A stretch of 64,000 nucleotides of DNA, taken from Thermodesulfatator atlanticus DSM 21156 (GTDB lineage Bacteria > Desulfobacterota > Thermodesulfobacteria > Thermodesulfobacteriales > Thermodesulfatatoraceae). This document shows positions 43,443 to 53,020 of this stretch, piece after piece; the stretch's first letter is position 1; every line of letters starts with the position of its first letter. Under the pieces are notes generated by a model. That model searched no databases, had not been told where the DNA came from, and saw only the letters and a program-made list of their open reading frames with translations. The stretch covers positions 1 through 64,000 of the forward strand of contig NZ_ATXH01000012.1 of the NCBI RefSeq assembly GCF_000421585.1, read 5' to 3'. The position numbers were made by a program, and so were the translations under genes.

Positions 43443-43936
43443 TGAAAAAACTTATTACCCTAACCATGGCACTTGCTTTTTTAGCCTGGGCCCAGGTGCT
43501 TGCCGCCAAACAAAACATCCCCTGGGACACCAAAATAAACACCTTTAGTTGTTCAAAGCAGGTTGCCAAGCTTGAGAACTTCAAGGGCAAGGTCCTTTTG
43601 GTTAACTTCTTTGCTACTTATTGCCCACCTTGCCAAGTAGAACTCCTTGAATTTTCTGATCTTTATCGCAAATTCAACCCTCAGGGCCTTGAAATTCTCA
43701 CTTTCATGGTTGACCAAGGGGGCGAAAGAGTGCTTCCCCACTTGATTTATTCCAAAAACATCAAATATTGCGTGGCCATTGCCAATGACGAAATACTTTC
43801 TGCTTTTGACTGGCCGGACATTTTGCCTACGACCTTCATAATCGATCAAAAAGGAAACATTGTGAAAAAATACGTAGGCTACGCAGGCAAAAAAGAATTA
43901 GAAAAAGAAATACTGAATCTTCTGAAGAAAAATTAG
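43442..43936 (+). CDS. TlpA/ResA-like periplasmic thioredoxin-fold protein
   Basis: 164 aa with a signal peptide (about 1-22) followed by a thioredoxin fold with the active site TYCPPCQVE near 60 and cis-Pro region ILPTTFII near 130. It should act in the periplasm in disulfide reduction, for example in cytochrome c maturation. It is coupled to the creatininase-family gene by TAATG and overlaps the convergent selD 3' end by 4 bp. Confidence 0.92.
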   Translation: MKKLITLTMALAFLAWAQVLAAKQNIPWDTKINTFSCSKQVAKLENFKGKVLLVNFFATYCPPCQVELLEFSDLYRKFNPQGLEILTFMVDQGGERVLPHLIYSKNIKYCVAIANDEILSAFDWPDILPTTFIIDQKGNIVKKYVGYAGKKELEKEILNLLKKN

Positions 43937-44973
43937 GGTTTGACAACTATTTGAGGCGGCCCTTCTTCCACATAGCCAATCTGGGCTGCCTCAAAAACAC
44001 CTTTTTCCAGCAGCTTACGGAAAAATTCTTCTTTCTTTCCAGATGGTACGCTTATTAAAAGCCCGCCTGAGGTTTGCGCGTCATAAAGCAAAGTAAGAAG
44101 GTCTTTATCGACTTCTTTTTCGACTTTTACGTGCTTTTCACAAAAACGGATATTGTCATAATCTCCTGCTGGGATAAGCCCCATTTTTAAAAAGGATAGG
44201 GCCTCTTTGATAACAGGAACCTTACTTGCTTCAATAACAAGCTTTACGTTGCTTGCCTGGGCCATTTCCAGGGCATGTCCAAGCAGGCCAAAGCCGGTAA
44301 TATCTGTGGCCGAGGACACCCCTACTTCCATCATGGCCTCTGAGGCTGCTTTATTAAGCGCTGCCATGACTTCGATCATGCGTCTTTCCGCAGTCTTGTC
44401 TGCCAAGCCGCCTTTTACCGCGGTGGCAAGGATCCCTGTGCCAAGGGGTTTGGTGAGAAAGAGCACGTCTTTTGGCTTTGCGCCGGCATTGGTAACGTAT
44501 TTTTCTGGATGGACCACCCCTACCACCGAAAGTCCGTATTTTATCTCGGGGTCATCAACGCTGTGGCCCCCTGCTAGCACAGCTTCTGCTTCTTTTATTT
44601 TTTCAATGCCTCCGCGGAGGATTTCTTTAAGGATGGCTTTGTCTTCTTTTTTTGGGAAGCAAACGATGTTTAGGGCAAGAACGGGACGCCCTCCCATGGC
44701 GTACACGTCAGAAAGCGAATTAGCCGCAGCAACTTGACCAAACCAATAGGGATCATCTACTATGGGAGTAAAAAAATCAAGGGTACAAATAATAGCTATC
44801 TCATCTGACAAGCGATATATCGCAGCATCTGACGCGGCCTCAAAGCCCACTAAGAGATCAGGGTGCTTAAAAGCAGGCAAATCTTTTAGTATTTCTGCCA
44901 GCTCCGCTGGCGGAAGCTTAGAAGCTCACCCCGCCGCCCGGACTTTTTGTGTTAAACGAGATTTCTTTTCCAT
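43933..44973 (-). CDS. selD: Selenide, water dikinase, selenocysteine-containing (in-frame TGA)
   Basis: Makes selenophosphate from selenide and ATP. The ATG at 44973 opens a frame that meets one TGA at 44928-44926 (codon 16) and then continues to the end at 43933 (346 aa). The encoded N-terminus is LTQKVRAAGUASKLPPAEL, matching the SelD active-site region where Cys or selenocysteine stands 3 residues before Lys19. Truncating at the TTG at 44880 would lose this catalytic region. FSLSDVYAMGG-type ATP motifs (AAANSLSDVYAMGG), SATDITGFGLLGHALEM and YDAQTSGGLL are intact. There is no strong ribosome-binding site. It lies convergent to the TlpA gene. SelA, SelB and tRNA-Sec must be elsewhere. Confidence 0.93.
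44893..44928 (-). promoter_or_regulatory. Bacterial SECIS-like element for selD codon 16
   Basis: Directly after the TGA (44928-44926), the minus strand has a 10-nt spacer, then a hairpin: arm TTCCGCCAGC (44915-44906), loop GGA (44905-44903), arm GCTGGCAGAA (44902-44893). Nine of ten positions pair, with one C-A mismatch. The loop is 20 nt from the UGA and begins with G. Known bacterial SECIS rules call for an apical loop 16-37 nt downstream with G in its first two positions, so this fits. Confidence 0.75.
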
Positions 44974-45108
44974 AATTTGTAATGATAACAGAAATTTTTA
45001 GTGGGGAAATATGCTAAAAATTTTGAGGAAGGGTTATAAATGTAAAGTAAGACATTCAACAAATATGAATTTTGAGCCGAAAGGTCTTTACATAAAGGGG
45101 CGCGGCAA

Positions 45109-47517
45109 ATGATCTTAGAAGAACAAGAAAAAAATCTTAAAATTACCAAAAATTTCGTTTCCGAAGACGAAAAAATCCCGGCTAAAAAACTAATTCAAAT
45201 TGTAAACAAGCTTTTTTCCTCCCAATATCACCTCCCCTATGACTATTTTTTAAAAGGTCTTGTGGAAGGATTAAATCTTTGCTCTGCAGCGGTTTATTAC
45301 AACCAATTAGATTATCGCTGGCAATTAGTTGCCAATCTCGTAGCACGTTATCCCCACCATGAAAAAACCCCGCCATTGCCTGATGTGATTGAATACCAGG
45401 ATATATGGCCCGGGCTTGAAACCAAATTCGCAGAAGGTGAACGGGTGATGTTCACCGAAGAAGAAATAGAGGCCCTGGGGCTCCTTGATTGTAAAGACCA
45501 CAAAATCTTTGGGTTCCCTCTTTTTGATGGAAAATGGTGGACAGGACTACTAATCGTTGATTTTGGCAAGAGATCTCCTTCAGACGAAGAACTTGGTCTT
45601 ATTGACGAACTCGCTTCCGCCCTTTCCTTAGCCATAAAAAGGCAAAAGCGCGAAAGCGAATACCTTGATATTACCCGTGTTTTCCAAGAGCTTTTAAACA
45701 ATATCCCGTATATCGTAATCCTTACGGACATGCAGGGGCGGTGGCTGCTGGCAAACACTAAAACGAACGAAATTTTTGGCTTTAAGCGGAAAATTTACCA
45801 GGGCCAAACCTTTGAACAAATCGCTCAAATAAAACCCCAACTTCAAGGACTTTTAGAGCGCTTAAAAAGGCTCCTTGCCCAGGTTCCAGGGCAAGACACC
45901 CCGGTAAAAGAAGTCTTTCGTATTAAGACCAAAGATCGCATACAATGGTGGGAATTTCTGTTAATCCCATTTAAATGCGATTCTGAAAAGCGCATTTTAA
46001 TCCTTGGCCGAGATATTTCTTCTTTTAGAATTGCCCAGGAAAGACTGCTTACTATCTTGGAAAATCTCCCCGCCATGGTCTATGTGGTTGATCCCAAAAC
46101 CAAGACCATCCTTTACCACAACACCCTTTTTAAAGAATACTTCGGCCAGGATTATGTAAACAAAGGACCTTGTTACGAATTACTTTACGGAAAAAAGCAG
46201 GTTTGTGAATTTTGCCACATAGAAAAAGCCAAAGAAGGGCTCCGTGAGCAAAAAGAAATTTACGACGAAAAACATGGCCGCTGGCTCAAGCTAAACGAAG
46301 TCTATATCCACTGGCTTGACCGGGAACTTGTGCGCCTGGGCATGCTGGAAGACATCAGCGAAATTAAGCAACAAGAAGAAGGCATTATCAAGGCCCAAAA
46401 AATAGAAGTTCTTGGAAAAATGACCGGTACCGTGGCCCACGAGTTCAATAATATCCTGGCCGTTATTACCGGTTATTTAGATTTGATTCGCTTACACGCA
46501 GGGGATGACCCCAAGCTTAAGAGGTACATCGACAAAATTCTTGCGGCCGTAGAAAACGGTTCAAATCTTATCAAGCAATTTTTAATTTTGTCCCGCGGGA
46601 AGGTCGATAATAAAGAAGAAACCTGTGATTTGAACTTTTTCCTGAGGGAACAAAAAGAACTTTTCCACAAAATTTTAGGAGAAAATATCGAACTTGAGCT
46701 GGAACTATGCCAAGAACCTTTGCCTGTAGGGCTTTCTTTCGAAGAAATGCAACATATCCTTACCAACCTCTTGCTCAATGCTCGCGATGCCATGCCCCAG
46801 GGGGGAAAGTTTTTTATTATAACGCGCCTAATAGAAACTTTAAAAGGCCCTGCAGCACTGCTTAAAATCAGGGATACGGGCTGCGGTATAGACAAAAAAG
46901 ACCTTGCCCGTATCTTCGAACCCTTTTATACTACCAAACCCTCAGGAGAGGGTACCGGTTTAGGTTTAAATGTTATCCTGTCCCTAGTGCGCCGCTGTGG
47001 TGGGGAAATAAAAGTAGACAGCGAGCCAGGGCAAGGTACAACTTTTGAGATTATTTTGCCCTTAAAAATGTATCTTGATATAAAAAAGACAGGAGAAAAA
47101 GACTTTCCTCATTCAGAGGGAAAACAGGACTTAGCCGTGTCCAAAAAAAGTATCTTAATCGTAGAAGACGAACCCCATATTAGGGAAATGCTTGCGGAGA
47201 TGCTTGAAGCGCAAGGCTTCGAAGTAGTAGCCGCAGAAAATGGCGAAGATGCCTTGAACAAACTCAAAGAAATAAACTACAAAATCAACCTCATCGTAAC
47301 GGATGTGGTCATGCCCAAGATGGACGGCGTAAGGCTTTACCGGGAGGTACAAAAAGTCATCCCTGAAGTTCCGGTAATTTTTATCTCAGGTTATGCGGAA
47401 CACATCCTTGAGCGCTACGGTTTTGACGAAAAAGCCTTTCGCATCATCAAAAAGCCTTTTACCTTTCGCCAACTCCTCGAGGAAGTAGAAAAAGTCTTTA
47501 GCGGGATTTCTTTTTAG
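45109..47517 (+). CDS. Hybrid sensor histidine kinase (GAF-PAS-PAS-HisKA-HATPase-REC)
   Basis: 802 aa, with no membrane segment. A GAF-like region is at about 35-180, a PAS domain at about 190-310, and a second PAS domain at about 315-425 with a Cys cluster KKQVCEFCH (Cys355, 366, 369), possibly redox- or metal-sensing. HisKA has its His444 in TVAHEFNNIL. The HATPase has the N-box LLLNARDAMP and GEGTGLGL. The C-terminal receiver starts at about 683 with its phospho-acceptor Asp in VTDVVMPKMDG. Output could pass through the HPt protein at 28673; this is only a guess. Its 3' end overlaps the FmdB gene by 20 bp (convergent). Confidence 0.93.
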   Translation: MILEEQEKNLKITKNFVSEDEKIPAKKLIQIVNKLFSSQYHLPYDYFLKGLVEGLNLCSAAVYYNQLDYRWQLVANLVARYPHHEKTPPLPDVIEYQDIWPGLETKFAEGERVMFTEEEIEALGLLDCKDHKIFGFPLFDGKWWTGLLIVDFGKRSPSDEELGLIDELASALSLAIKRQKRESEYLDITRVFQELLNNIPYIVILTDMQGRWLLANTKTNEIFGFKRKIYQGQTFEQIAQIKPQLQGLLERLKRLLAQVPGQDTPVKEVFRIKTKDRIQWWEFLLIPFKCDSEKRILILGRDISSFRIAQERLLTILENLPAMVYVVDPKTKTILYHNTLFKEYFGQDYVNKGPCYELLYGKKQVCEFCHIEKAKEGLREQKEIYDEKHGRWLKLNEVYIHWLDRELVRLGMLEDISEIKQQEEGIIKAQKIEVLGKMTGTVAHEFNNILAVITGYLDLIRLHAGDDPKLKRYIDKILAAVENGSNLIKQFLILSRGKVDNKEETCDLNFFLREQKELFHKILGENIELELELCQEPLPVGLSFEEMQHILTNLLLNARDAMPQGGKFFIITRLIETLKGPAALLKIRDTGCGIDKKDLARIFEPFYTTKPSGEGTGLGLNVILSLVRRCGGEIKVDSEPGQGTTFEIILPLKMYLDIKKTGEKDFPHSEGKQDLAVSKKSILIVEDEPHIREMLAEMLEAQGFEVVAAENGEDALNKLKEINYKINLIVTDVVMPKMDGVRLYREVQKVIPEVPVIFISGYAEHILERYGFDEKAFRIIKKPFTFRQLLEEVEKVFSGISF

Positions 47518-47866
47518 TAACCACTAGCTCTGTCCTGCTAACATAGGCCCCTTTTAGGGGTTTGCGCGTTTCAAGGCTGTCTGAAAGTCTTTTGATGTTC
47601 TCTGTCCTCACATATTGCTTGGCCTTATTAAGAAAACGTCTGGCTTCTTTTACTTTGCCATCAACCAAATAGTCCCTTGCCCTTTTTAAAATGGCGCTTT
47701 CGCGCTCAGTTCGCCAGGAAGAAGCATCGGTAAAACCAAAAACCGAAGGCAATTTAAAGACTTTTTCTGCCCCACAGGACGGACAGGCTGGCCAGGGGTC
47801 GTTTAGTTTGAGGATCCGCTCAAAAATGTGCCCGCAAACCTCACAGCGAAATTCATAAATCGGCAT
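47498..47866 (-). CDS. FmdB-family zinc-ribbon protein
   Basis: 122 aa. It begins MPIYEFRCEVCGHIFE and ACPSCGAEKVFKLPS, giving two CxxC motifs (Cys8/11 and Cys28/31), the FmdB zinc ribbon. The C-terminal 80 residues form a basic helical tail (KVKEARRFLNKAKQYVRTEN) not found in the shortest members. The role is unproven; the family is often called a putative regulatory protein. Confidence 0.88.
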   Translation of the reverse strand: MPIYEFRCEVCGHIFERILKLNDPWPACPSCGAEKVFKLPSVFGFTDASSWRTERESAILKRARDYLVDGKVKEARRFLNKAKQYVRTENIKRLSDSLETRKPLKGAYVSRTELVVTKKKSR

Positions 47867-47916
47867 CTGGCACCTCCGTCTTGCCTGTTTGCTTTTATTT
47901 TGTCAAGCTATGAAAC

Positions 47917-48714
47917 ATGGCGCAATTAAACCCTGTAGAAATACTTAAAAAACTACCGCGCACCAATTGTAAAGAGTGTGGGTATCCTACCTGCCTGGCA
48001 TTTGCCATGGCACTTATTACCGGGGCTTGTGAGCCTGCTAGGTGCCCTTACTTTGCCCCTAAAGACTGGCCTGCTCACGTGTCAGCTCCTAAGGCCCCTC
48101 AAGAAGACTTTGCCTGGAAAATCCTTGAAGAAGTAAAAAAGAAGGCCGCAAAAGTAGATTTCGCCGCTGTGGCCACCCAGATCGGCGCTGAATACGAAGA
48201 GGGGAGCCTTAAGTTGCGGTTCCTCGATACCAATGCCTTTCTTTCCCGGGAGGAAGCCCTTCGAGAAGACGAAAAAGAACTTGACCCCAGAGACCAGATC
48301 CTTCTTTACAACTATGTCATTTTCGCAGGCAAGACTCCTCTTCGCGGCGAATTTGTAGGGCTTGAAAGCTTTCCAAACTCTCTTTCCAAAACTGCTACCT
48401 TACGCAAATATGCCGAAGAAAAACTTGCGCTTTCCTTTTCTGAAAAACCTTCTCTTTTAGAGAAAGCACTGGCAAAATTCAAGCATGAAAAACCCTCTAC
48501 CTGCCCAGCAGATCTTTGCGCTGTGGTCTGGGTGCTTCCCAAAGTCCCTCTTAAAATTCATTTCTTCAACGCAGAACCCGAAGAAAATCTCCCTGCAGAG
48601 GTAAAAATTCTTTTTGACGCCCACGCCACTGCTTATCTAGATTTAGAATCTCTGGTGTTTTGTGCAGAACGCCTGGTAGAAAGACTGATAGCTCTCTCAG
48701 AGGAGGAAGGGTAA
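47917..48714 (+). CDS. 4Fe-4S domain plus DUF3786 protein
   Basis: 265 aa. The N-terminal about 45 residues carry the Fe-S motif NCKECGYPTCLAFAM plus two more Cys (CEPARCPYF), as in corrinoid/Fe-S proteins of the CdhE N-terminal type. Residues about 70-265 form a DUF3786 domain (YNYVIFAGKTPLRGEFVGLESFP). This domain order is common in sulfate-reducing and acetogenic anaerobes; the function is unknown. The TAA overlaps the ATG of reverse gyrase (TAATG). Confidence 0.88.
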   Translation: MAQLNPVEILKKLPRTNCKECGYPTCLAFAMALITGACEPARCPYFAPKDWPAHVSAPKAPQEDFAWKILEEVKKKAAKVDFAAVATQIGAEYEEGSLKLRFLDTNAFLSREEALREDEKELDPRDQILLYNYVIFAGKTPLRGEFVGLESFPNSLSKTATLRKYAEEKLALSFSEKPSLLEKALAKFKHEKPSTCPADLCAVVWVLPKVPLKIHFFNAEPEENLPAEVKILFDAHATAYLDLESLVFCAERLVERLIALSEEEG

Positions 48715-51700
48715 TGCTTTTTCTGGTGGCACATGCCTGCCCTAACTGCGGCGGCACCATAAGTGACGAACGCCTGGCCAAAGGTCTTCCTTGTTCCAAA
48801 TGTTTACCTTCTCCGCAGGTAGAGGAAATCTGCCAGGAACTAAAGAAAAGGGAGAATCTCAGGAAACTTGCTCCTTATTGTGAAGCCAGGGAAAAAATAA
48901 AAGAATTTGCAGCTTATTTTGAAAGAGCCGTTGGTTTTAAACCATCCACCCTCCAGGAAACCTGGGCCAAAAGGCTTTTTTTCAGGGAATCTTTTGCCAT
49001 AGTTGCCCCTACAGGGACAGGCAAAACCACTTTTGGCCTGCTGGCTTCCCTTTATTTCGCCAGGAAAGTCTTAATCCTTGTGCCAACGCGCCTTCTTGCC
49101 AAACAAGTTGGCGAGAAATTAGAAGAATTTAGCCAAAAATCCGGCCTTACTAAAAAGATTCTCGTTTATCTTGGCAAAAAGAAAGACAAAGAAGCCTTTT
49201 CTGCCAAAAATTTTGACATTTTGGTCTGCACTACCGCTTTTTTTTATAAGCACCTTGAACAGCTTATCGCGACAGACTTTGAATTTGTCTTTATTGACGA
49301 CGTAGATTCTTTTCTCAAACGCTCAGCCCATATAGAAGAGCTTTTTAAGCTACTTGGCTTTAGTGAAAGAGAAATTGCCCTGGCCCTTAAGCCCCGAAAA
49401 ACAGAAAAAGATTTCGAAAAACTTGAAGGCATACGCAAACGCCATGCAGGACGCAAAATACTCTTAATGTCTTCGGCCACTTTAAAACCGCGCACTTCTC
49501 GAGCCCTTCTCTTCAGGTACCTGCTTGGCTTTGAGATTCAAAAGGCTGTTAGCAACTTGCGTAACATCATAGATGCTTACGATGACACTACCAAAGACTT
49601 TGAACGATCTCTTGCCCGCGCTGCTTTCCTGATTAAGACTCTTGGCAAAGGCGGTCTTTTATTTGTTGCCTTTGATTACGGGAAAGAAGGCGTAGCCCAG
49701 GCGGTTTCCTTCCTGCGTGCCCAAGGGCTTAAGGCCCTCAGCTATCTTGAAAAATCCCCTGACGAACTCATGGCTGAAATGGAAAAAGGCGAGTTTGATG
49801 TTGCGGTAGGTCTAGCACACCTTGCTAATCCTCTGGTGCGGGGGATTGATCTACCTTTCATACTGCGGTATGCGATTTTTTTAGGGGTTCCCCGGCACGT
49901 CATTCCCACCAAAGTCACTCTTTTGCCCCGAAGTCTTTATAACGTGCTCGTAAATATTGTCTCGCTTCTTGAGGAAGACGAAAGGCTCTCTGCCCTTTCT
50001 GATATTCAGTATCTCAGGCGTTATCTAACCCTTACCGAAGAAGCCCTTCCCCGCTATCCGCGCATCTTAGAACGCCTTGAAAAGATTAAAAGCTTTATCG
50101 AGACCAAATTTGAGACCGCGGAGTTTCTAAAAAAACTCTCCCAAAGCGAAGACGTATTCCTGAAAAAAGAAGGCGATGAGCTTTTTCTCATTGTGGGAGA
50201 CACCGCCACGTATATCCAGGCCTCTGGCAGGGTCTCACGCCTAACAGCTAAGGGGCTTCTTAAAGGACTTTCGGTGGTCCTAGTGGATGATGCCCGGGCC
50301 ATGCGAAGTCTTGAAAGAAAACTTCGCCTTCAGCTGGGAGATGATTTTTCTTTTGTGCCTGTGTGGGAGCTTGATCTTTCCGCCATAAGCCGGGAGCTTT
50401 CCGCAATGCGCCAAAAAGCCCGGGACAAAGCCTCAGCGCGTCGGGATTTTATGAAAACTGCCTTGGTGGTGGTTGAATCTCCACACAAGGCCAAGACCAT
50501 CGCCGGTTTTTTTGGCAAGCCCACCATGCGCAAGGTTGGCGAGGCCTTTGTCTATGAAATCCCTGCAGAAGATAAACTTTTGCTGGTTACCGCTTCTTTA
50601 GGCCACGTGTTTAATCTTTCGCGCCGTCGGGGCTTCTTTGGTGTTTTTCGAGAAAATGGCCGCTTTATCCCTCTCTTTGACACCATCAAAATCTGCCGTG
50701 CTACCGGAGAACAATTAGTTGATCCCGAAGAAGTAAAAATCCGCTGCCCTCAAGGCCCGGTTTTCGACAAACAAGACCTTTTAGAAAGTCTTAGGCGGCT
50801 TTCCTTTGAAACCCAGGAAGTCTTTATCGGGAGTGACCCAGATGCTGAAGGGGAAAAAATCGCTTATGACCTACTGATTGAGATGGCGCCTTTTAATCCT
50901 TTGATTAAGCGCCTTGAGTTCCATGAAGTAACCCCACGGGCCTTTCGGGAAGCCCTGCATAATCCTGAAGAATTCAACCTCAACCGGGTGAAGGCCCAGC
51001 TTTGCCGCCGGGTGGTTGACCGCTGGGTGGGATTTGTGCTTTCACGTAAGCTCTGGCAGGCCTTTGGTCGCAAGCGGCTTTCTGCCGGCAGGGTGCAAAC
51101 ACCTGTCCTTGGTTGGGTTATCGCCCGGGCAGAAGAAGCCAAGCAGAAAAAAGCCCGTATTTCCTTTGAGCTCGGGGAAGAAAAATTTTTCCTTGAACTT
51201 GAAGACCTTGGGCTTGCTAAAAAGGTTTTGTCTGAGCTTGAAAACTTAACCTGGGAAGTATCAGAACGAAAAATCGAAGAAAAAGGCCCTCTTCCCCCAT
51301 TTACCACGGACACGGTTTTACAAGAAGCCAGCCAGCAGCTTAGGTTTTCAACCAAAGAAACCATGAGTCTTCTTCAGGAGCTTTTTGAAGCCGGTCTTAT
51401 CACATACCACCGCACGGATTCCACACGAATTTCAGAAGTCGGACGCTATCAGGTAGCCAGGCCATATATCACCGAAAAGTTTGGCGAAGATTTTTTTTAC
51501 CCCCGCGGCTGGGGGGAAGGCGGGGCTCATGAAGGCATACGCCCCACGCGGCCAAGAGACGCCCATGAAATACGCTTGATGATAGCAAACGGACTCCTTT
51601 CTCTTTCTAATCCGGAAAAAGCAATCAAACTCTACGAGCTTATTTTCAAGCGATTTATGGCAAGCCAGATGCGTCCGGCGCAAGTTGAAGTAACGAACAT

Positions 51701-52223
51701 CAGGTTCTTGTTACCCTCTTTCACCTGGGAAGAGACCCTTATCACCAAAGTGCTGCGGGAAGGTTTTGAAAAAATGTATCCTACTTTCAGGGTAGTCAGC
51801 CTTCCTGAGGCTGAAAGGCCCCAAAAAATCGAATATAAACTTGTTCCCAAAGTTTCCCTTTTCACCGAGGGAACGCTAGTGCAGGAAATGAAACAAAGGG
51901 GCCTTGGAAGGCCTTCTACCTACGCCGAAATCGTTACCACGCTTATCCAAAGGGGCTACGTAAAAGTACTTCCTGGGGGAAGGCTTTATCCCACCAATCT
52001 TGGCCGGGAAGTGTATGCCTACCTGCGCAAACATTTTCCCAAAGAAACCGACGAAGAATTAACCCGCAGGCTGGAAGAAGCCATGGACCTTATTGAAGAA
52101 GGAGAGCTTGATTACCAGCAGGTCCTAAACGAAGCTTACGCTATCAAAAAATATCTTGAAGAAGACGCGGAAGCCCACTTTGTAGATGAAAACCTAGCCA
52201 TTTACAAAAAAGAAGTCACCTAG
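48714..52223 (+). CDS. rgy: Reverse gyrase
   Basis: 1169 aa from the ATG at 48714 (AGGAGGAAGG upstream). Introduces positive supercoils and is the hallmark of hyperthermophiles and some extreme thermophiles. An N-terminal zinc ribbon (Cys9/12/27/30) precedes a helicase-like part with Walker A APTGTGKTT at 98-106, FIDDVDSF as motif II, SSATLK as motif III and QASGRVSRL as motif VI. The TopA part starts near 580 with the Toprim strand LVVVESPHKAKTIAG, DPDAEGEKIA, and the active-site Tyr898 in ITYHRTDSTR. A longer frame to 48660 would start on a poor codon inside the previous gene. Confidence 0.97.
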   Translation: MLFLVAHACPNCGGTISDERLAKGLPCSKCLPSPQVEEICQELKKRENLRKLAPYCEAREKIKEFAAYFERAVGFKPSTLQETWAKRLFFRESFAIVAPTGTGKTTFGLLASLYFARKVLILVPTRLLAKQVGEKLEEFSQKSGLTKKILVYLGKKKDKEAFSAKNFDILVCTTAFFYKHLEQLIATDFEFVFIDDVDSFLKRSAHIEELFKLLGFSEREIALALKPRKTEKDFEKLEGIRKRHAGRKILLMSSATLKPRTSRALLFRYLLGFEIQKAVSNLRNIIDAYDDTTKDFERSLARAAFLIKTLGKGGLLFVAFDYGKEGVAQAVSFLRAQGLKALSYLEKSPDELMAEMEKGEFDVAVGLAHLANPLVRGIDLPFILRYAIFLGVPRHVIPTKVTLLPRSLYNVLVNIVSLLEEDERLSALSDIQYLRRYLTLTEEALPRYPRILERLEKIKSFIETKFETAEFLKKLSQSEDVFLKKEGDELFLIVGDTATYIQASGRVSRLTAKGLLKGLSVVLVDDARAMRSLERKLRLQLGDDFSFVPVWELDLSAISRELSAMRQKARDKASARRDFMKTALVVVESPHKAKTIAGFFGKPTMRKVGEAFVYEIPAEDKLLLVTASLGHVFNLSRRRGFFGVFRENGRFIPLFDTIKICRATGEQLVDPEEVKIRCPQGPVFDKQDLLESLRRLSFETQEVFIGSDPDAEGEKIAYDLLIEMAPFNPLIKRLEFHEVTPRAFREALHNPEEFNLNRVKAQLCRRVVDRWVGFVLSRKLWQAFGRKRLSAGRVQTPVLGWVIARAEEAKQKKARISFELGEEKFFLELEDLGLAKKVLSELENLTWEVSERKIEEKGPLPPFTTDTVLQEASQQLRFSTKETMSLLQELFEAGLITYHRTDSTRISEVGRYQVARPYITEKFGEDFFYPRGWGEGGAHEGIRPTRPRDAHEIRLMIANGLLSLSNPEKAIKLYELIFKRFMASQMRPAQVEVTNIRFLLPSFTWEETLITKVLREGFEKMYPTFRVVSLPEAERPQKIEYKLVPKVSLFTEGTLVQEMKQRGLGRPSTYAEIVTTLIQRGYVKVLPGGRLYPTNLGREVYAYLRKHFPKETDEELTRRLEEAMDLIEEGELDYQQVLNEAYAIKKYLEEDAEAHFVDENLAIYKKEVT

Positions 52224-52280
52224 AAGCTTCTGTAAAACACCAGGATCTGTTGTTCTGTTTGTTATGCTGATAGCGGCAAT

Positions 52281-52892
52281 TTACTTAGCGTTTGCCCCCT
52301 GGCGCAGGAGTTCTTCACCGAGTTCAACAATGGCTTTAGCAACTTCTTTTAATTTGATGCGCCTTTTGCGCGCTTCTTTTTGCATAAAACGCATGGCCTC
52401 GCCTTCTTTCATGCCATAAGCATCCATAAGAAAGCCCTTGGCGCGTTCTATGAGCTTGCGTGCTTCAAGTTCTTCTCGCAAGTTGCGAATTTCATCTTCC
52501 AGAGTATTAAGCTCTCGGCCAATGGTCATGGCTACTTCTATGGCCGAAACAAGCTCGTCTATAGAAACGGGTTTTAGGAGATAGCCCAGGACCTTGGCCC
52601 GGCGGGCACGTTCTAAAAAAGAAGGATCCGTGTAAGCGGTAAGAATGATTATCGGGACAAATTCTTTTTCGTTTATTTTTTGCGCAGCCTCAAGGCCATC
52701 CATCTCAGGCATGCGGATATCCATGATGATTACGTCGGGATTTAGCTCCCTGGCTAGCTTGACGGCTTCTTTGCCATTAGTAGCAACACCCAGGGGCTTA
52801 TAACCACGCCGGTTAAGGGCCTCCTCTAGCGAGGAGCTGAAATAGGGGTCATCCTCTGCAATTAAGACTCTATATTTGTCGGGATCTGCCAT
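52281..52892 (-). CDS. Response regulator with ANTAR RNA-binding output
   Basis: 203 aa. The receiver has EDD at 13-15 and phospho-acceptor Asp58 in IIMDIRMPEMDG. A coiled-coil linker (about 128-145) joins it to a C-terminal ANTAR domain (about 143-200, ERAKGFLMDAYGMKEGEAMRFMQ). ANTAR proteins act by transcription antitermination at two-hairpin RNA targets. There is no neighbouring kinase. It runs opposite to the reverse gyrase gene. Confidence 0.93.
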   Translation of the reverse strand: MADPDKYRVLIAEDDPYFSSSLEEALNRRGYKPLGVATNGKEAVKLARELNPDVIIMDIRMPEMDGLEAAQKINEKEFVPIIILTAYTDPSFLERARRAKVLGYLLKPVSIDELVSAIEVAMTIGRELNTLEDEIRNLREELEARKLIERAKGFLMDAYGMKEGEAMRFMQKEARKRRIKLKEVAKAIVELGEELLRQGANAK

Positions 52893-53020
52893 GCCCCTTT
52901 AAAAAAGCCAAAGATATTTGAGAAATTTCGTTCCCCTCTAGTTTTTTTAAAGGATTTTTAAATAAAAGGCAATTTATTTTTGGGCTAACCGTGGATTCTT
53001 CGCTACGCTATTACTGGGAG

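Noticed and set aside
43933-44880. selD starting at TTG 44880 as a 315-aa protein
   Set aside because: This start drops the conserved active-site N-terminus. The upstream frame with one TGA restores a full SelD and carries a SECIS-like hairpin.
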